From Phycisphaeraceae bacterium (GTDB lineage: Bacteria; Planctomycetota; Phycisphaerae; Phycisphaerales; UBA1924), in assembly GCA_009827205.1 (NCBI GenBank), contig WUAK01000030.1, positions 1-15,264 on the forward strand: 15,264 nucleotides of DNA, written 5' to 3'. Below are positions 6,407 to 15,080 of the stretch, in pieces. The position numbers and the translations under genes are program-made. Position 1 is the stretch's first letter, and each line of letters starts with the position of its first letter. The notes under the pieces are model-generated. The model was not told the origin of the DNA. It saw nothing but the letters and a program-made list of their open reading frames with translations, and made no database searches.

Positions 6407-7099
6407 GTGACCGAGCCAACGGGACATCCAAACGGCGAGTACGAGGGCCCGAGCGACGGGGAGTTGCTCGCGCGTATCCGCGATGCCCAGTCGCCCGCCG
6501 AGAAGCGCGACGCGTGGGAGCCCCTGCTCGTCCGATATCAGCCGCTCATCCACGGCTTGTGCCGACAGATGCTCGGCCCCCGCGGCGCGATCGAAGACGC
6601 GTGCCAGGACGCCCTCGTCCGCGTCATGAGAGGGATCGATTCCTTTGACGGCAAGGCGAAGCTCTCCACATGGATCTACCGCGTCACGATGAACTCCTGC
6701 TTATCCAGACTCCGCAAGGACACCCGCAGGAAGGCCCGGATGGTCTCTGGGGACGCCCCTACTGGCTCCAAACAGGGCTCTGATGGGTCCACGACCCTGC
6801 TGGCTGATTTGTTACCTCAGTACCGGGAACCGATTGGATCCTCCCGCGTCGAAAGAGAGGACCAGAGGGATCTCGTGATCGAGGCCCTCGGGCGCCTGGA
6901 CCCGGATCTGAGGAGTGTTCTGCTTCTCCGGGATGCCCAGGGACTGGATTACGCCCAGATCGCCGAGCTTCTCGAGGTCCGGGTGGGAACGATCAAGAGC
7001 CGGATTTTCCGGGCCAGACTTGCCCTTCGGCAGGTCGTCGAGAGTGTGAGAGCAGAGCGGCTCGGGCCGAACGAATTGGCCGGGCAGGACGAGGACTGA
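6407..7099 (+). CDS. ECF-type RNA polymerase sigma factor
   Basis: The 230-residue protein has the two-domain layout of extracytoplasmic-function sigma factors. Region 2 spans about residues 40-105, with YQPLIHGLCRQML, the acidic EDACQDALVRVMR and FDGKAKLSTWIYRVTMNSC. Region 4 spans about 155-208, with LDPDLRSVLLLRDAQGLDY and a helix-turn-helix ending GTIKSRIFRARLALR. Region 3 is absent. The linker (about 106-150) is somewhat long and rich in Gly and Ser. The start is GTG; AGGTGG lies 12 bases upstream, rather far. A probable anti-sigma factor follows after 30 bases. Part of the gene (6661-6960) is poorer in CpG than the sequence on either side. Its target promoters cannot be deduced here. 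Confidence 0.9.
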   Translation: MTEPTGHPNGEYEGPSDGELLARIRDAQSPAEKRDAWEPLLVRYQPLIHGLCRQMLGPRGAIEDACQDALVRVMRGIDSFDGKAKLSTWIYRVTMNSCLSRLRKDTRRKARMVSGDAPTGSKQGSDGSTTLLADLLPQYREPIGSSRVEREDQRDLVIEALGRLDPDLRSVLLLRDAQGLDYAQIAELLEVRVGTIKSRIFRARLALRQVVESVRAERLGPNELAGQDED

Positions 7100-7129
7100 G
7101 GCGAACGGTTTGGAGACCGACTGCAGACC

Positions 7130-8272
7130 ATGAGAGACCGCGACCGGGACATCTTCATCGCACTGATCGACGCCGGGCTCGACGAGTCCGCGGTGCTGTC
7201 GTTCATCGAGGGTGACTCGTCGTCCGCCGCGGGAGTGATCGAGGCGCTGGGTAAAGACGCCGCGCTCGCCGAGCTCATCTGGCAGCTCCGCGCCGACCGC
7301 GACGCGATCCGCGACGATGCCGAGGAACGGCCGATGCCCGCCGCGACACAGGCGATGGTGTCAGCTGTCCTTGACCGGGAGATAAACGACGAGCTCGACG
7401 CGGGTGACTTCAAGCGGATCGAAGAGACCGGGGACGCGAGCCAAGAGATTGTCAAACCAAGGCACAAGCAGGCCAAGCCCAGGCGCCCGCGCCGGCACCG
7501 TTCGCTTCGCCTGCCAGCGCGGACACCCCGGATCGTTGGCTCGCTCGGTGTCGCGGCAATCGTCGTGATGCTCCTGAGCGTCGCGCTGCCCAATATCAAC
7601 CTGAGTTCATTCGAGACCGCCCAGCCAACCACACCGCTTGCGCAGGACAACACCTCAGACGATGTACGCAATACATCGCCAGATCCGACGAACCCAGCCT
7701 CGTCCAACGCCGGCGAGTCGCTCGCGGACAATTCTGCCGACCGGGCTCGCTCGACGTTCATGCATGATCGCGCACCGATCGTTGTCGATTCTGCAGATCA
7801 GGCACTCGCGCTGGCACGAGAGGGCAGGCTCATCGTCAGGCTGACGAGCGTCCGCAACTCAACGACTGCGGATCTGAACAACGATCTCACGACCGGCAGC
7901 GACCTGATGCGGTTTGCATCCGTCGACGGTCGAGCACAGGACGCTGAGGCGCTCGCGCTAGATCAATCGCTGCCGAGGTTCGAAGAGCCGATCATCGCTG
8001 CGGAGATCGACTCCGCTCCGAATCAGCCGAGGCTCGAAGCCGAACGGAATCGAGTCGGCTCCTACATGCTGCGTGTCCAGCCCACCGAGCGTGCGTTCAC
8101 GATGCTGCTCGCCAAACTCCGGTCATACCCGGGCGTGTCCGTCGAATTGATCGGAGCACCGAAAGCGGTCACCACGCCTGGATCTGCAGCGGATCTCGCT
8201 GACCTCGCGAGCAGCCCAACCGACTGGCAGGCACGGATCACCGTGCCCGTCGTGGTCGACTCCATCAGATAA
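7130..8272 (+). CDS. Probable membrane anti-sigma factor
   Basis: I do not recognise a named family, but the layout is that of an anti-sigma factor for the preceding ECF gene. The 380-residue protein has a charged N-terminal cytoplasmic domain (1-100, helical, Asp- and Ala-rich), a very basic stretch (residues 110-134, many Arg and Lys), one membrane segment (about 135-155, IVGSLGVAAIVVMLLSVAL) and a 220-residue outer domain. The basic residues before the membrane segment fit an N-in orientation. No zinc-binding His-Cys motif of the ZAS type is visible. The outer part has a Thr/Ser/Asn-rich spacer (160-200) and then mixed alpha/beta sequence that could sense an envelope signal. TGGAGA lies 13 bases before ATG. 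It ends 24 bases from the convergent leuS stop with no terminator between. The role rests on gene order and topology. Confidence 0.6.
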   Translation: MRDRDRDIFIALIDAGLDESAVLSFIEGDSSSAAGVIEALGKDAALAELIWQLRADRDAIRDDAEERPMPAATQAMVSAVLDREINDELDAGDFKRIEETGDASQEIVKPRHKQAKPRRPRRHRSLRLPARTPRIVGSLGVAAIVVMLLSVALPNINLSSFETAQPTTPLAQDNTSDDVRNTSPDPTNPASSNAGESLADNSADRARSTFMHDRAPIVVDSADQALALAREGRLIVRLTSVRNSTTADLNNDLTTGSDLMRFASVDGRAQDAEALALDQSLPRFEEPIIAAEIDSAPNQPRLEAERNRVGSYMLRVQPTERAFTMLLAKLRSYPGVSVELIGAPKAVTTPGSAADLADLASSPTDWQARITVPVVVDSIR

Positions 8273-8296
8273 ACCAGGTGCCGCTCTTTTCCAGCG

Positions 8297-11200
8297 TCAG
8301 TTGGCGACGATATTGACCAGCCGGCCCGGCACAACGATCACCTTGCGCACGGTCTTACCCCCGATCAGCCCCGCGATCGTCTCGTCGGCGAGCGCGATTT
8401 CCTTCAGCTGATCTTCCGTGGCGTCGGCGGGCACGCTCACACGGGCCTTCACCTTGCCCAAGACCTGCAGCGCGATCTCAACCTCGTCATCGACAAGCAT
8501 CGCCTCGTCGTAGCTTGGCCAGTCCGACTGCGCGACAGACTCGTGGTAGCCGAGCTTGTGCCAGATCTCCTCGGCGATGTGCGGCGCAAACGGCGCGAGC
8601 ACCCGGATGAACCTATCAGCCTGGTCGTGCGTGACACCCGGTTTCAGCGCGACGTTTACAAACTCGATCATCGAAGCGATCGCCGTGTTGAGCGACAGCT
8701 TCTCGATATCCTCGCCCACTTTCGCGATGGTCCGGTGCAGCTGCTTCTCAACGGCGCTGTCGGCGGCCTGCGCGAGCGAGAGCTCGCCCGTTTCCTCGTT
8801 GACGCACAGACGCCACGCACGCTGGAGGAAGCGGTAGAGACCGACCGTGTCGTCGGTGTTCCAGGGCTTGCTCGCCTCGAGCGGGCCCATGTACATCTCG
8901 TAGAGCCTGAACGTGTCGGCCCCGAACTCCTCAATGATGTCGTCGGGGTTGATGACATTCTTCAGGCTCTTGGACATCTTCGCGATCGTCGGGAAGACCT
9001 CCTCGCCTGTCGGGGTGTACACGTACGAATCGTCGTTGCGCCTTTCAACCTCATCGATCGGGACGAGGCTCTTGTCCTTGCGCTGGTACGCGTGGCTGGT
9101 GATGAGCCCCTGGTGGAAGAGCTTGCGGTATGGCTCACAGCTCTTTAAGTGACCCAGATCGTGCAGGATCATGTGCCAGAATCGCGCGTAGAGCAGGTGC
9201 AAGACAGCGTGCTCGGCGCCGCCGATGTACAGGTCCACCCCGCCCTCGCCCAGCCAGTAGCTGTCGGCTTCGGCGCCCACGAACTCGTTGTCGTTCTTTG
9301 GGTCCAGGTAGCGTATGTGGTACCAGCACGAGCCCGCCCAGCCCGGCATCGTGTTGGCTTCGCGCACAACCTGAGAGTCTGCGTCCAGCGTTTCCACGCC
9401 CGCTTCGCCGGCGGTCGTGCTCATCCAGTCCGTGACCTTCCCCAGCAGCGGCTGCGGGTCTTCGCTCTCGGCGGGCTTGTAGTCCTCAAGCTCGGGCAGC
9501 AGCACCGGCAGCGCCCCCTCACCCACCGAGTGGTGGTTGCCCTCGGCATCAAAGACGATCGGGAAGGGCTCACCCCAGTAGCGCTGCCTGCTGAACAGCC
9601 AGTCTCGCAACCGGAAGTTCACCTTCTTGCGCCCGATGCCTGTCTTCTCGAGCCACGCGATGAGCGAGCTCTTCGCCTCGGCCTGCTCGAGATCGTTCAG
9701 GGTGACATCGTCGTTGTCGGAATTGGCCGCGTACCCCGCGCCCGCGTACGACGCGCCGGTGTGCTGGTAGTACCTCGCCTCGCGGAAGATTCCTTGAAGC
9801 TCGGCGAAGTCCGCGACGCCCAGATCCTCGAGCGATGCCTCATACTCGCGTTGGATCGTGCCGCGCGCGTTCTCGCCGAACACGGGCCCTGTGTCCTGCT
9901 CACGCCTTGAGCGCACAGCCTCGAGCACCTCCTGGAACACATCGGGCGACAGGCTCGATGTCGTCACAAGACCCAGGAAGTCCGCGAGCACCGACTTCCA
10001 TTTGTCAGTCGATTTCTCATCATCATTGGCGTTCATCACAAAGTACGACATCGCCAGGATCGTGCGCGGGTACACGACGTCCCTGATGGGCAGGCCGAAC
10101 TTCGACGCGAACTCAAAGTCGCGCTTGTCGTGCGCGGGGACAGCCATGATCGCGCCGAATCCGTAGCTCGCGAGCACGTAATCACTCGTCCAGACCGGCA
10201 CCTTCTCGCCCGTCGCGGGGTTGGCCGCGTACAGGCCCGTGAAGCAACCGGTTTTGTCCTTGTTCTCGAGTCTGTCCTTGTCCGAACGGTTCTTGGCCGC
10301 CTCGACATACTCCGACAACTCGCGCACAGACGTCTCACCTCGGGGGCTCTTGAGCACCGCGGTCACAATGTCGTGCTCTGGCGCCAGCACCATGTACGTC
10401 GCGCCGAAAATAGTGTCGGGCCTGGTCGTGAAGACGCGCACAGCGGGCGAGAACTCCATATCCGTGTCGGGGTTGTCGAGATCGAGGTCCAGCTCGAAGT
10501 CGATCTCTGCGCCCTCGGAGCGGCCGATCCACTCGCGCTGCTGAGTCTTGGTGCTCTCGGGCCAGTCGAGCTCGTCGAGTCCTGTGAGCAGCCTGTCTCC
10601 GAGAGCCGTGATCCGAAAGAGCCACTGCTTGAGCGGCTTGCGCAGCACCGGATGCCCGCCTCGCTCGGACCGGCCGTCGATCACTTCTTCGTTGGCCAGC
10701 ACCGTGCCCAGCGCCGGGCACCAGTTGACTGTCTGCTCTCCGACGTAGGCCAGTCGGTGGTTGTCGATGAACCCCCGCTGCTCGGTCGCGGTCAGCTCGT
10801 GCCACTGTCGCACGCCCACGGGCTCGCCCCCGAGCGCTTCTGTGGCTTTCTCGCCCTTGGTGATGCGGACAAGCTCGCCCTCGATCGAGACGCGTCCCGT
10901 GCCGGATTCCATGAGCTCGATCAGCTCGCTGATCGGTCGGCACTTTGCGATCTCGGTGTCGTACCAGCTGTTGTAGATCTGGACGAAGATCCACTGGGTC
11001 CACTTGTAGTAGCCCTCGTCGATCGTCGCGAACTCACGAGACCAGTCGTAGCAGAAGCCGAAGCGTTTGAGCTGCTTGCGGAAGTTGTCGATCGTCTTGC
11101 GTGTAAATCCCGCGGGGTGCTCGCCCGTGTTGATCGCGTGCTGCTCGGCGGGCAGGCCGAACGCGTCGAACCCCATCGGGTGCAGGACGTTGAAGCCTTG

Positions 11201-11467
11201 CATCCTCTTATACCGGCTGACGATGTCGGTCGCCGTGTACCCCTCTGGGTGCCCGACATGGAGCCCGGCTCCCGACGGGTAAGGGAACATGTCCAGCGCG
11301 TAGAACTTGGGCCTGGACGCGTCAAACCCCGGTTCGCCTGGGTTGGGGACGACATACGTCTCCTGCTCGTCCCACCAGGCCTGCCACTTGGGCTCAAGAA
11401 GGCCTGCCAGCTCGGCTGAGTAGCGGAACCTGGGTGTGGAGTCGTTGTTGTGCTGTTGGTCGGCCAT
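8297..11467 (-). CDS. leuS: Leucyl-tRNA synthetase with large insertions
   Basis: LeuS is the class I enzyme that charges tRNA-Leu and edits mischarged products. From the ATG at 11465-11467 it has 1056 residues, about 200 more than E. coli LeuS. A GTG three codons earlier (11474-11476) is possible; neither start has a ribosome binding site. Visible are the HIGH-type motif HVGH (70-73) in PYPSGAGLHVGHPEGY, the editing-domain motifs TTRPDTIFGATYM (347-359) and AVPAHDKRDFEFA (442-454, with the conserved editing aspartate at 447), RDWLFSRQRYWGEPFP, the Leu-specific-domain region and KMSKS (830-834), followed by the anticodon-binding domain. Extra sequence lies at about 172-236 and 468-570. The zinc-ribbon cysteines found in E. 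coli are replaced by RSERGGHPV. It converges on the anti-sigma gene and diverges from the glycosyltransferase gene. Confidence 0.96.
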   Translation of the reverse strand: MADQQHNNDSTPRFRYSAELAGLLEPKWQAWWDEQETYVVPNPGEPGFDASRPKFYALDMFPYPSGAGLHVGHPEGYTATDIVSRYKRMQGFNVLHPMGFDAFGLPAEQHAINTGEHPAGFTRKTIDNFRKQLKRFGFCYDWSREFATIDEGYYKWTQWIFVQIYNSWYDTEIAKCRPISELIELMESGTGRVSIEGELVRITKGEKATEALGGEPVGVRQWHELTATEQRGFIDNHRLAYVGEQTVNWCPALGTVLANEEVIDGRSERGGHPVLRKPLKQWLFRITALGDRLLTGLDELDWPESTKTQQREWIGRSEGAEIDFELDLDLDNPDTDMEFSPAVRVFTTRPDTIFGATYMVLAPEHDIVTAVLKSPRGETSVRELSEYVEAAKNRSDKDRLENKDKTGCFTGLYAANPATGEKVPVWTSDYVLASYGFGAIMAVPAHDKRDFEFASKFGLPIRDVVYPRTILAMSYFVMNANDDEKSTDKWKSVLADFLGLVTTSSLSPDVFQEVLEAVRSRREQDTGPVFGENARGTIQREYEASLEDLGVADFAELQGIFREARYYQHTGASYAGAGYAANSDNDDVTLNDLEQAEAKSSLIAWLEKTGIGRKKVNFRLRDWLFSRQRYWGEPFPIVFDAEGNHHSVGEGALPVLLPELEDYKPAESEDPQPLLGKVTDWMSTTAGEAGVETLDADSQVVREANTMPGWAGSCWYHIRYLDPKNDNEFVGAEADSYWLGEGGVDLYIGGAEHAVLHLLYARFWHMILHDLGHLKSCEPYRKLFHQGLITSHAYQRKDKSLVPIDEVERRNDDSYVYTPTGEEVFPTIAKMSKSLKNVINPDDIIEEFGADTFRLYEMYMGPLEASKPWNTDDTVGLYRFLQRAWRLCVNEETGELSLAQAADSAVEKQLHRTIAKVGEDIEKLSLNTAIASMIEFVNVALKPGVTHDQADRFIRVLAPFAPHIAEEIWHKLGYHESVAQSDWPSYDEAMLVDDEVEIALQVLGKVKARVSVPADATEDQLKEIALADETIAGLIGGKTVRKVIVVPGRLVNIVAN

Positions 11468-11532
11468 GATGGGCACAGTCTAGGAGCCCGCAGTCCGAGT
11501 GAGTCCTGGAGTCAATGTATTCAGTCTCGTCT

Positions 11533-11553
11533 GCCGATGGCCGTTGCATCGGC
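11533..11553. repeat. Inverted repeat between leuS and the glycosyltransferase gene
   Basis: GCCGATG (11533-11539) and CATCGGC (11547-11553) are perfect 7-bp arms around GCCGTTG. The repeat lies in the 121-base divergent gap, 35 bases before the plus-strand start and 66 bases from the leuS start. It could be an operator or a leader hairpin; no T run follows, so it is not a terminator. A clear promoter is not seen. Confidence 0.3.
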
Positions 11554-11588
11554 CAGCTAGCCTCGAAGAGAGACCAATCACCCGAGCC

Positions 11589-12674
11589 ATGCCCACGCAC
11601 GCCCTCATCCTCAGCCGCGGCACCCGGACCGCGAGCCCGACAGGACACCAGGTCCAGGGCTTTCTCATGTTCGAGGACGAGCTCAAGCGTGAACTCGGGC
11701 TGACGACCGAGCTCCGCGACGTCGAAACGATCGATGACATCAGAGCCGGCCTCGAGGCCGCCTGCGCCGAGGGAAGCGGGTTCGACGCGGTGCTCGTCAT
11801 GCCCCACTGGTCTGACGACGCCAAAGAGCTTGAGGAGCTCTTCCGCGAGTACCACAAGCGCGAGCAGAGACCGAGCCTCGTCATGCTCGACTACTACGCA
11901 CCGACCAGCTCGCCCCACTTTGCGGTGCTGCCCTTCGTTGATCTCTACATCAAACGCCAGGTGCTCAAAGACCGCGAGATGTACCAGCGCGAATACGAGG
12001 GCGGGTTCATCTTCAGCGATTACGTCTGCGGCCGATACAGATTCGACCTCGAAGACTGGAAGTTCGGCAGCACGCCCGACCCGGCGCACATGCACAAGCT
12101 CGTCGCGGGCTGGAACCTCGGCGTTTGCTTCCGGAACAGGATGCTGCTCAACCTGACCAGCAAGCTCCCGCTCCCATGGAGTCTGAGGCCCATCGAGATC
12201 AACCGGCGCGTCGGATCACTCAACCGCGCGGGCCGGCAGGAGTGGTATCAGTTCAGCAGGGCGAAGCTGCTCGAAGAGATCGAACCGCTCGCAAGCAAGC
12301 GGCGTTCAACCGGAACCGGGCGCGCCAGCGCCAAGCGGTACTTCATCGAGCTCGGGCTCAGCAAGCTCACGCTCAGCCCGTTCGGCTGGGGAGAGGTCTG
12401 CTTCCGAGACTACGAAGCCATCGCGTGCGGCTCATTGCTCGTCAAACCCGACATGTCCCACCTCGAAACAAGCCCGGATATATACATCCCGGGCGAGACG
12501 TACGTGCCCATTCCCTGGGACTTCGCCGGCGCGTGCGATGTGTGCGAGCGTTATCTACGCGACCCAAAGGCTGCGAAACGGATCATCCGCAACGGGCGCG
12601 AGGTGCTCCGCGAGTACTTCAACAAGGGCGGGTTTGTGCGGGATATCGAGCGGGTGCTCAAGCCAATCAGCTGA
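11589..12674 (+). CDS. Probable glycosyltransferase, CgeB-like group 1 type
   Basis: The 361-residue soluble protein has no signal peptide or membrane segment. The C-terminal part, SPFGWGEVCFRDYEAIACGS (263-282) followed by LLVKPDMSHLE, resembles the donor-binding half of GT-B glycosyltransferases in the group of CgeB-like proteins, where a Glu-x-x-Ala-x-Gly-type block contacts the nucleotide sugar. Further C-terminal DFAGACDVCERYLRDPKAAKR fits the final helices. The N-terminal half is more divergent; its region 60-120 (DAVLVMPHW, SLVMLDYYAP) could be the first Rossmann-like domain. Donor, acceptor and pathway are unknown, and no other cell-surface sugar gene is nearby. An ATG at 11589 is chosen over a GTG 30 codons earlier because the extra residues fall in the intergenic zone and look non-coding. 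The 3' end overlaps folC by eight bases on the opposite strand. Confidence 0.6.
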   Translation: MPTHALILSRGTRTASPTGHQVQGFLMFEDELKRELGLTTELRDVETIDDIRAGLEAACAEGSGFDAVLVMPHWSDDAKELEELFREYHKREQRPSLVMLDYYAPTSSPHFAVLPFVDLYIKRQVLKDREMYQREYEGGFIFSDYVCGRYRFDLEDWKFGSTPDPAHMHKLVAGWNLGVCFRNRMLLNLTSKLPLPWSLRPIEINRRVGSLNRAGRQEWYQFSRAKLLEEIEPLASKRRSTGTGRASAKRYFIELGLSKLTLSPFGWGEVCFRDYEAIACGSLLVKPDMSHLETSPDIYIPGETYVPIPWDFAGACDVCERYLRDPKAAKRIIRNGREVLREYFNKGGFVRDIERVLKPIS

Positions 12675-14112
12675 CCGGTTCAGCAGAAGCGGACTTGTCA
12701 AGGAACAGTTTCTTCGCCTCGCCGGCGACGTAGAAACTCCCTGTCACGAGGATGATGTCGTCCTTCGACACGGCGCGGGCGGCGGTGTTGATCGCCTCGC
12801 GGACATCCTCTTTCACCTCGGCCATCTTGCCCGTGAGCTCCGTGTAGCGAGATCTGAGCATCTCGGGGTCGACGGCTCTCGGGTTGTCAGCCGCTTTCGT
12901 AAAGATGATCTTGTCGGCGCCGCGCGAGATCTCCTCGAGCAATCCATCGATGTCCTTGTCGACGGAGCAGCCGAAGACAACGACCATCGAGTCGTACCTG
13001 GAGTGGGCACCGATCGCACGGACGAGGGCACCGACGGAGTCCTGTGTGTGAGCGCCGTCAACGACTGTTGTTGGTTGCTGCCAGACCACCTCGGCGCGAC
13101 CCATCCGCGGAGTCTGGGCGAGCCCGTCGGACACGCGGACCTCCGGGGTATCAAAGCCGAGCATCTTGAGGCGATCGAGCGCCGCCAGCGCGAGGCCGCA
13201 GTTGTGCGCCTGGTGCTCGCCGGGCAGGGGCACCGCGATGTGCTCGTACTCGCCGCGCTCGGTCATAAGACCGACACGGACGTGCGGGCCCAGGTTCGGA
13301 TCCGCCTCGAAACGCTGGTTGAACTCGATGTCGTCACCAAGCACGTAGAACGGCGCGCCGATCTGCTCGGCGATCTCTCTGAGCGAAGCCAGCGCCTCGT
13401 CGTCCTGGGGCACGGTCATCGCGGGCACGTCGGGCTTGAAGATGCCCGCCTTCTCGCGCGCGACCTCGGCGAGCGTGGATCCGAGGATGTGCGTGTGCTC
13501 GAGCTGGATCTGGGTCACGCAGGTGAGCGCAGGATTCACGATATTCGTCGCGTCGAGCCTGCCCCCTAGGCCAACCTCGATAACCGAGATGTCCACGGCC
13601 TGCTCTTTAAAGTGCAAGAACGACATCGCCGTCATGACTTCGAAGTACGAAGCAGACCCGAACTCACCCTCGATCTCAGACGCCGCAGCAATGACGGAAT
13701 TGAACGTACTCGTGAAGCTCGACTCGGAGATCGGGACCGATCCGATCCGGATCCGCTCGCGGACATCGACAAGGTGGGGCGATGTGTAGATCCCGACCGC
13801 GTAGCCGCAACCGCCGAGAGCCGCAGCGAGCATCTCGACCATCGAGCCCTTGCCCTTGCTCCCTGCGACGTGCACACACGGCACCGCGTTCTGAGGATCG
13901 CCCAGCTTCTGCATCAGCGCTCGCATCCTGTCGAGCTTGAGATGCTCCGACACAGATGCGCCAGGGCGCTGCTTCTCCATGTTGGGCAGATCCTCGAGCA
14001 CTTTCGACGCTTGCGCATAGCTGCGCGAGGGCTTCAGCTCTGAGAGCGAGTCCGCACCATCCTGAGATTTCGTCCCGGCTTTGCCAGGCTGTGATTTACG
14101 CTTGGTCGGCAT
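12667..14112 (-). CDS. folC: Dihydrofolate synthase/folylpolyglutamate synthase
   Basis: FolC belongs to the Mur-ligase superfamily and adds glutamate, using ATP, to dihydropteroate and to folates. The 481-residue protein has the P-loop GSKGKGS (84-90), YTSPHLVDVRERI (109-121), EVGLGGRLDATN (179-190) and the linked block LEHTHILGSTLAEVAREKAG (204-223), all typical of FolC. The usual Asp-Gly-Ala-His motif of the C-terminal domain is present as VVDGAHTQDS. A basic, Ser-rich stretch of about 28 residues precedes the family's usual start at RSYAQASKVLE. Met45 is less likely as a start because it would remove the first conserved helix. No Shine-Dalgarno site is seen. The last eight bases overlap the 3' end of the convergent glycosyltransferase gene. 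Whether the enzyme performs one or both reactions cannot be told from the sequence. Confidence 0.93.
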   Translation of the reverse strand: MPTKRKSQPGKAGTKSQDGADSLSELKPSRSYAQASKVLEDLPNMEKQRPGASVSEHLKLDRMRALMQKLGDPQNAVPCVHVAGSKGKGSMVEMLAAALGGCGYAVGIYTSPHLVDVRERIRIGSVPISESSFTSTFNSVIAAASEIEGEFGSASYFEVMTAMSFLHFKEQAVDISVIEVGLGGRLDATNIVNPALTCVTQIQLEHTHILGSTLAEVAREKAGIFKPDVPAMTVPQDDEALASLREIAEQIGAPFYVLGDDIEFNQRFEADPNLGPHVRVGLMTERGEYEHIAVPLPGEHQAHNCGLALAALDRLKMLGFDTPEVRVSDGLAQTPRMGRAEVVWQQPTTVVDGAHTQDSVGALVRAIGAHSRYDSMVVVFGCSVDKDIDGLLEEISRGADKIIFTKAADNPRAVDPEMLRSRYTELTGKMAEVKEDVREAINTAARAVSKDDIILVTGSFYVAGEAKKLFLDKSASAEPVS

Positions 14113-14180
14113 CCGGAACCACTGTACACCGCGCGAGCACTTGATCCAACAGAACTTGCGCGATGTTGGGCTTCACACAT

Positions 14181-14189
14181 TGTGGATAA
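14181..14189 (-). promoter_or_regulatory. Perfect DnaA box consensus
   Basis: The minus strand reads TTATCCACA, the strict DnaA box of E. coli type. It lies in the 181-base gap between pdxJ and folC, 69 bases upstream of the folC start. Two further ATCCAC hexamers follow at 14231-14236 and 14262-14267 on the plus strand, but match the box at only six of nine bases. The gap is richer in A and T than its neighbours. A single box is not an origin; it may bind DnaA or be chance. Confidence 0.3.
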
Positions 14190-14293
14190 GTCACAACGGA
14201 CGACAGCTATCAACATTTAACCGACAAACAATCCACGACACGATCAAATCAGATCGAAGAAATCCACCCGAACAGGGAGCGCGATATCTGGTT

Positions 14294-15052
14294 TTACGCA
14301 CTGCCCATCAGATGCTTCATGTCCGCGACCGCCTGACGCATGCCGACGTACACCGCTCGGCTCACGATCGCGTGACCGATGTGCAGTTCCTCGATGCCGG
14401 GCAAACCCGCGATGGGCTGGACGTTGTGGTAGTTCAGCGCGTGCCCCGCGTTGAAGCGCAACCCGGCGGACCTGATCCGCTCGCCGGCGCGTGCCACGCG
14501 CGAGAGTTCATCCGCGAGCGGCTTCTTTCGAAAATCCCCACCCTCGGCGCCGAACGCGTGCGCGTAAGGACCCGTGTGGATTTCGCACACATCAAACCCC
14601 GCGTGTCGGCACGAATCGATCTGCGCCTCATCCGCATCGATGAACGCGCTGACCAGAAGCCCCGCGCTGTGCATGCGATCGACGATGTCGCGCATCGCAG
14701 ACTCCTGACCCGCAACATCGAGCCCGCCCTCGGTCGTGACCTCCTGCCTGCCCTCGGGGACGAGCATTACTGTGTGGGGCTTGAGCCGCTCGGCGATCGA
14801 GAGCATCTCCTCGGTCGCTGCCATCTCGAGGTTCAGCTTCACTTTGACGAGCGAGCGGAGCAGCTCGACATCTCGATCCTGGATGTGCCTTCGGTCTTCG
14901 CGGAGGTGAACCGTGATCCCGTCGGCGCCGCCGAGCTCTGCCTCGTGCGCGGCGCGGACCGGATCAGGCTCTCCCGCGTGAGGGTCCATACCCCGGTAGC
15001 GGGCCTGCCGAACCGTGGCGACGTGGTCGATGTTGACTCCCAGTTGGATCAT
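14294..15052 (-). CDS. pdxJ: Pyridoxine 5'-phosphate synthase
   Basis: PdxJ condenses 3-amino-2-oxopropyl phosphate with 1-deoxy-D-xylulose 5-phosphate to make pyridoxine 5'-phosphate, the last ring-forming step of the DXP-dependent vitamin B6 pathway. The 252-residue TIM-barrel protein starts with LGVNIDHVATVRQARY and has GADGITVHLREDRRHI (42-57), including His49, then KLNLEMA (72-78) with Glu76, EIHTGPYA (157-164) and NAGHALNYHNV (201-211) with His204. His49, Glu76 and His204 correspond to the catalytic residues of E. coli PdxJ (His45, Glu72, His193). Length is normal. The ATG has no ribosome binding site. A 2-hydroxyacid dehydrogenase gene on the same strand ends 28 bases upstream and could be cotranscribed. 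The presence of PdxJ implies the DXP-dependent B6 route in this organism. Confidence 0.96.
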   Translation of the reverse strand: MIQLGVNIDHVATVRQARYRGMDPHAGEPDPVRAAHEAELGGADGITVHLREDRRHIQDRDVELLRSLVKVKLNLEMAATEEMLSIAERLKPHTVMLVPEGRQEVTTEGGLDVAGQESAMRDIVDRMHSAGLLVSAFIDADEAQIDSCRHAGFDVCEIHTGPYAHAFGAEGGDFRKKPLADELSRVARAGERIRSAGLRFNAGHALNYHNVQPIAGLPGIEELHIGHAIVSRAVYVGMRQAVADMKHLMGSA

Positions 15053-15080
15053 GCCGAATCGTACCGCGTTCTATCGAGGA

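Noticed and set aside
10130..11419. Plus-strand reading frame of 429 codons opposite leuS
   Set aside because: LeuS on the other strand has all family motifs; the frame exists because stop codons are rare in high-GC antisense.
14113..14293. The DnaA box gap as a replication origin
   Set aside because: Only one exact box is present, there is no dnaA, dnaN or gidA neighbour and no strongly AT-rich unwinding tract.
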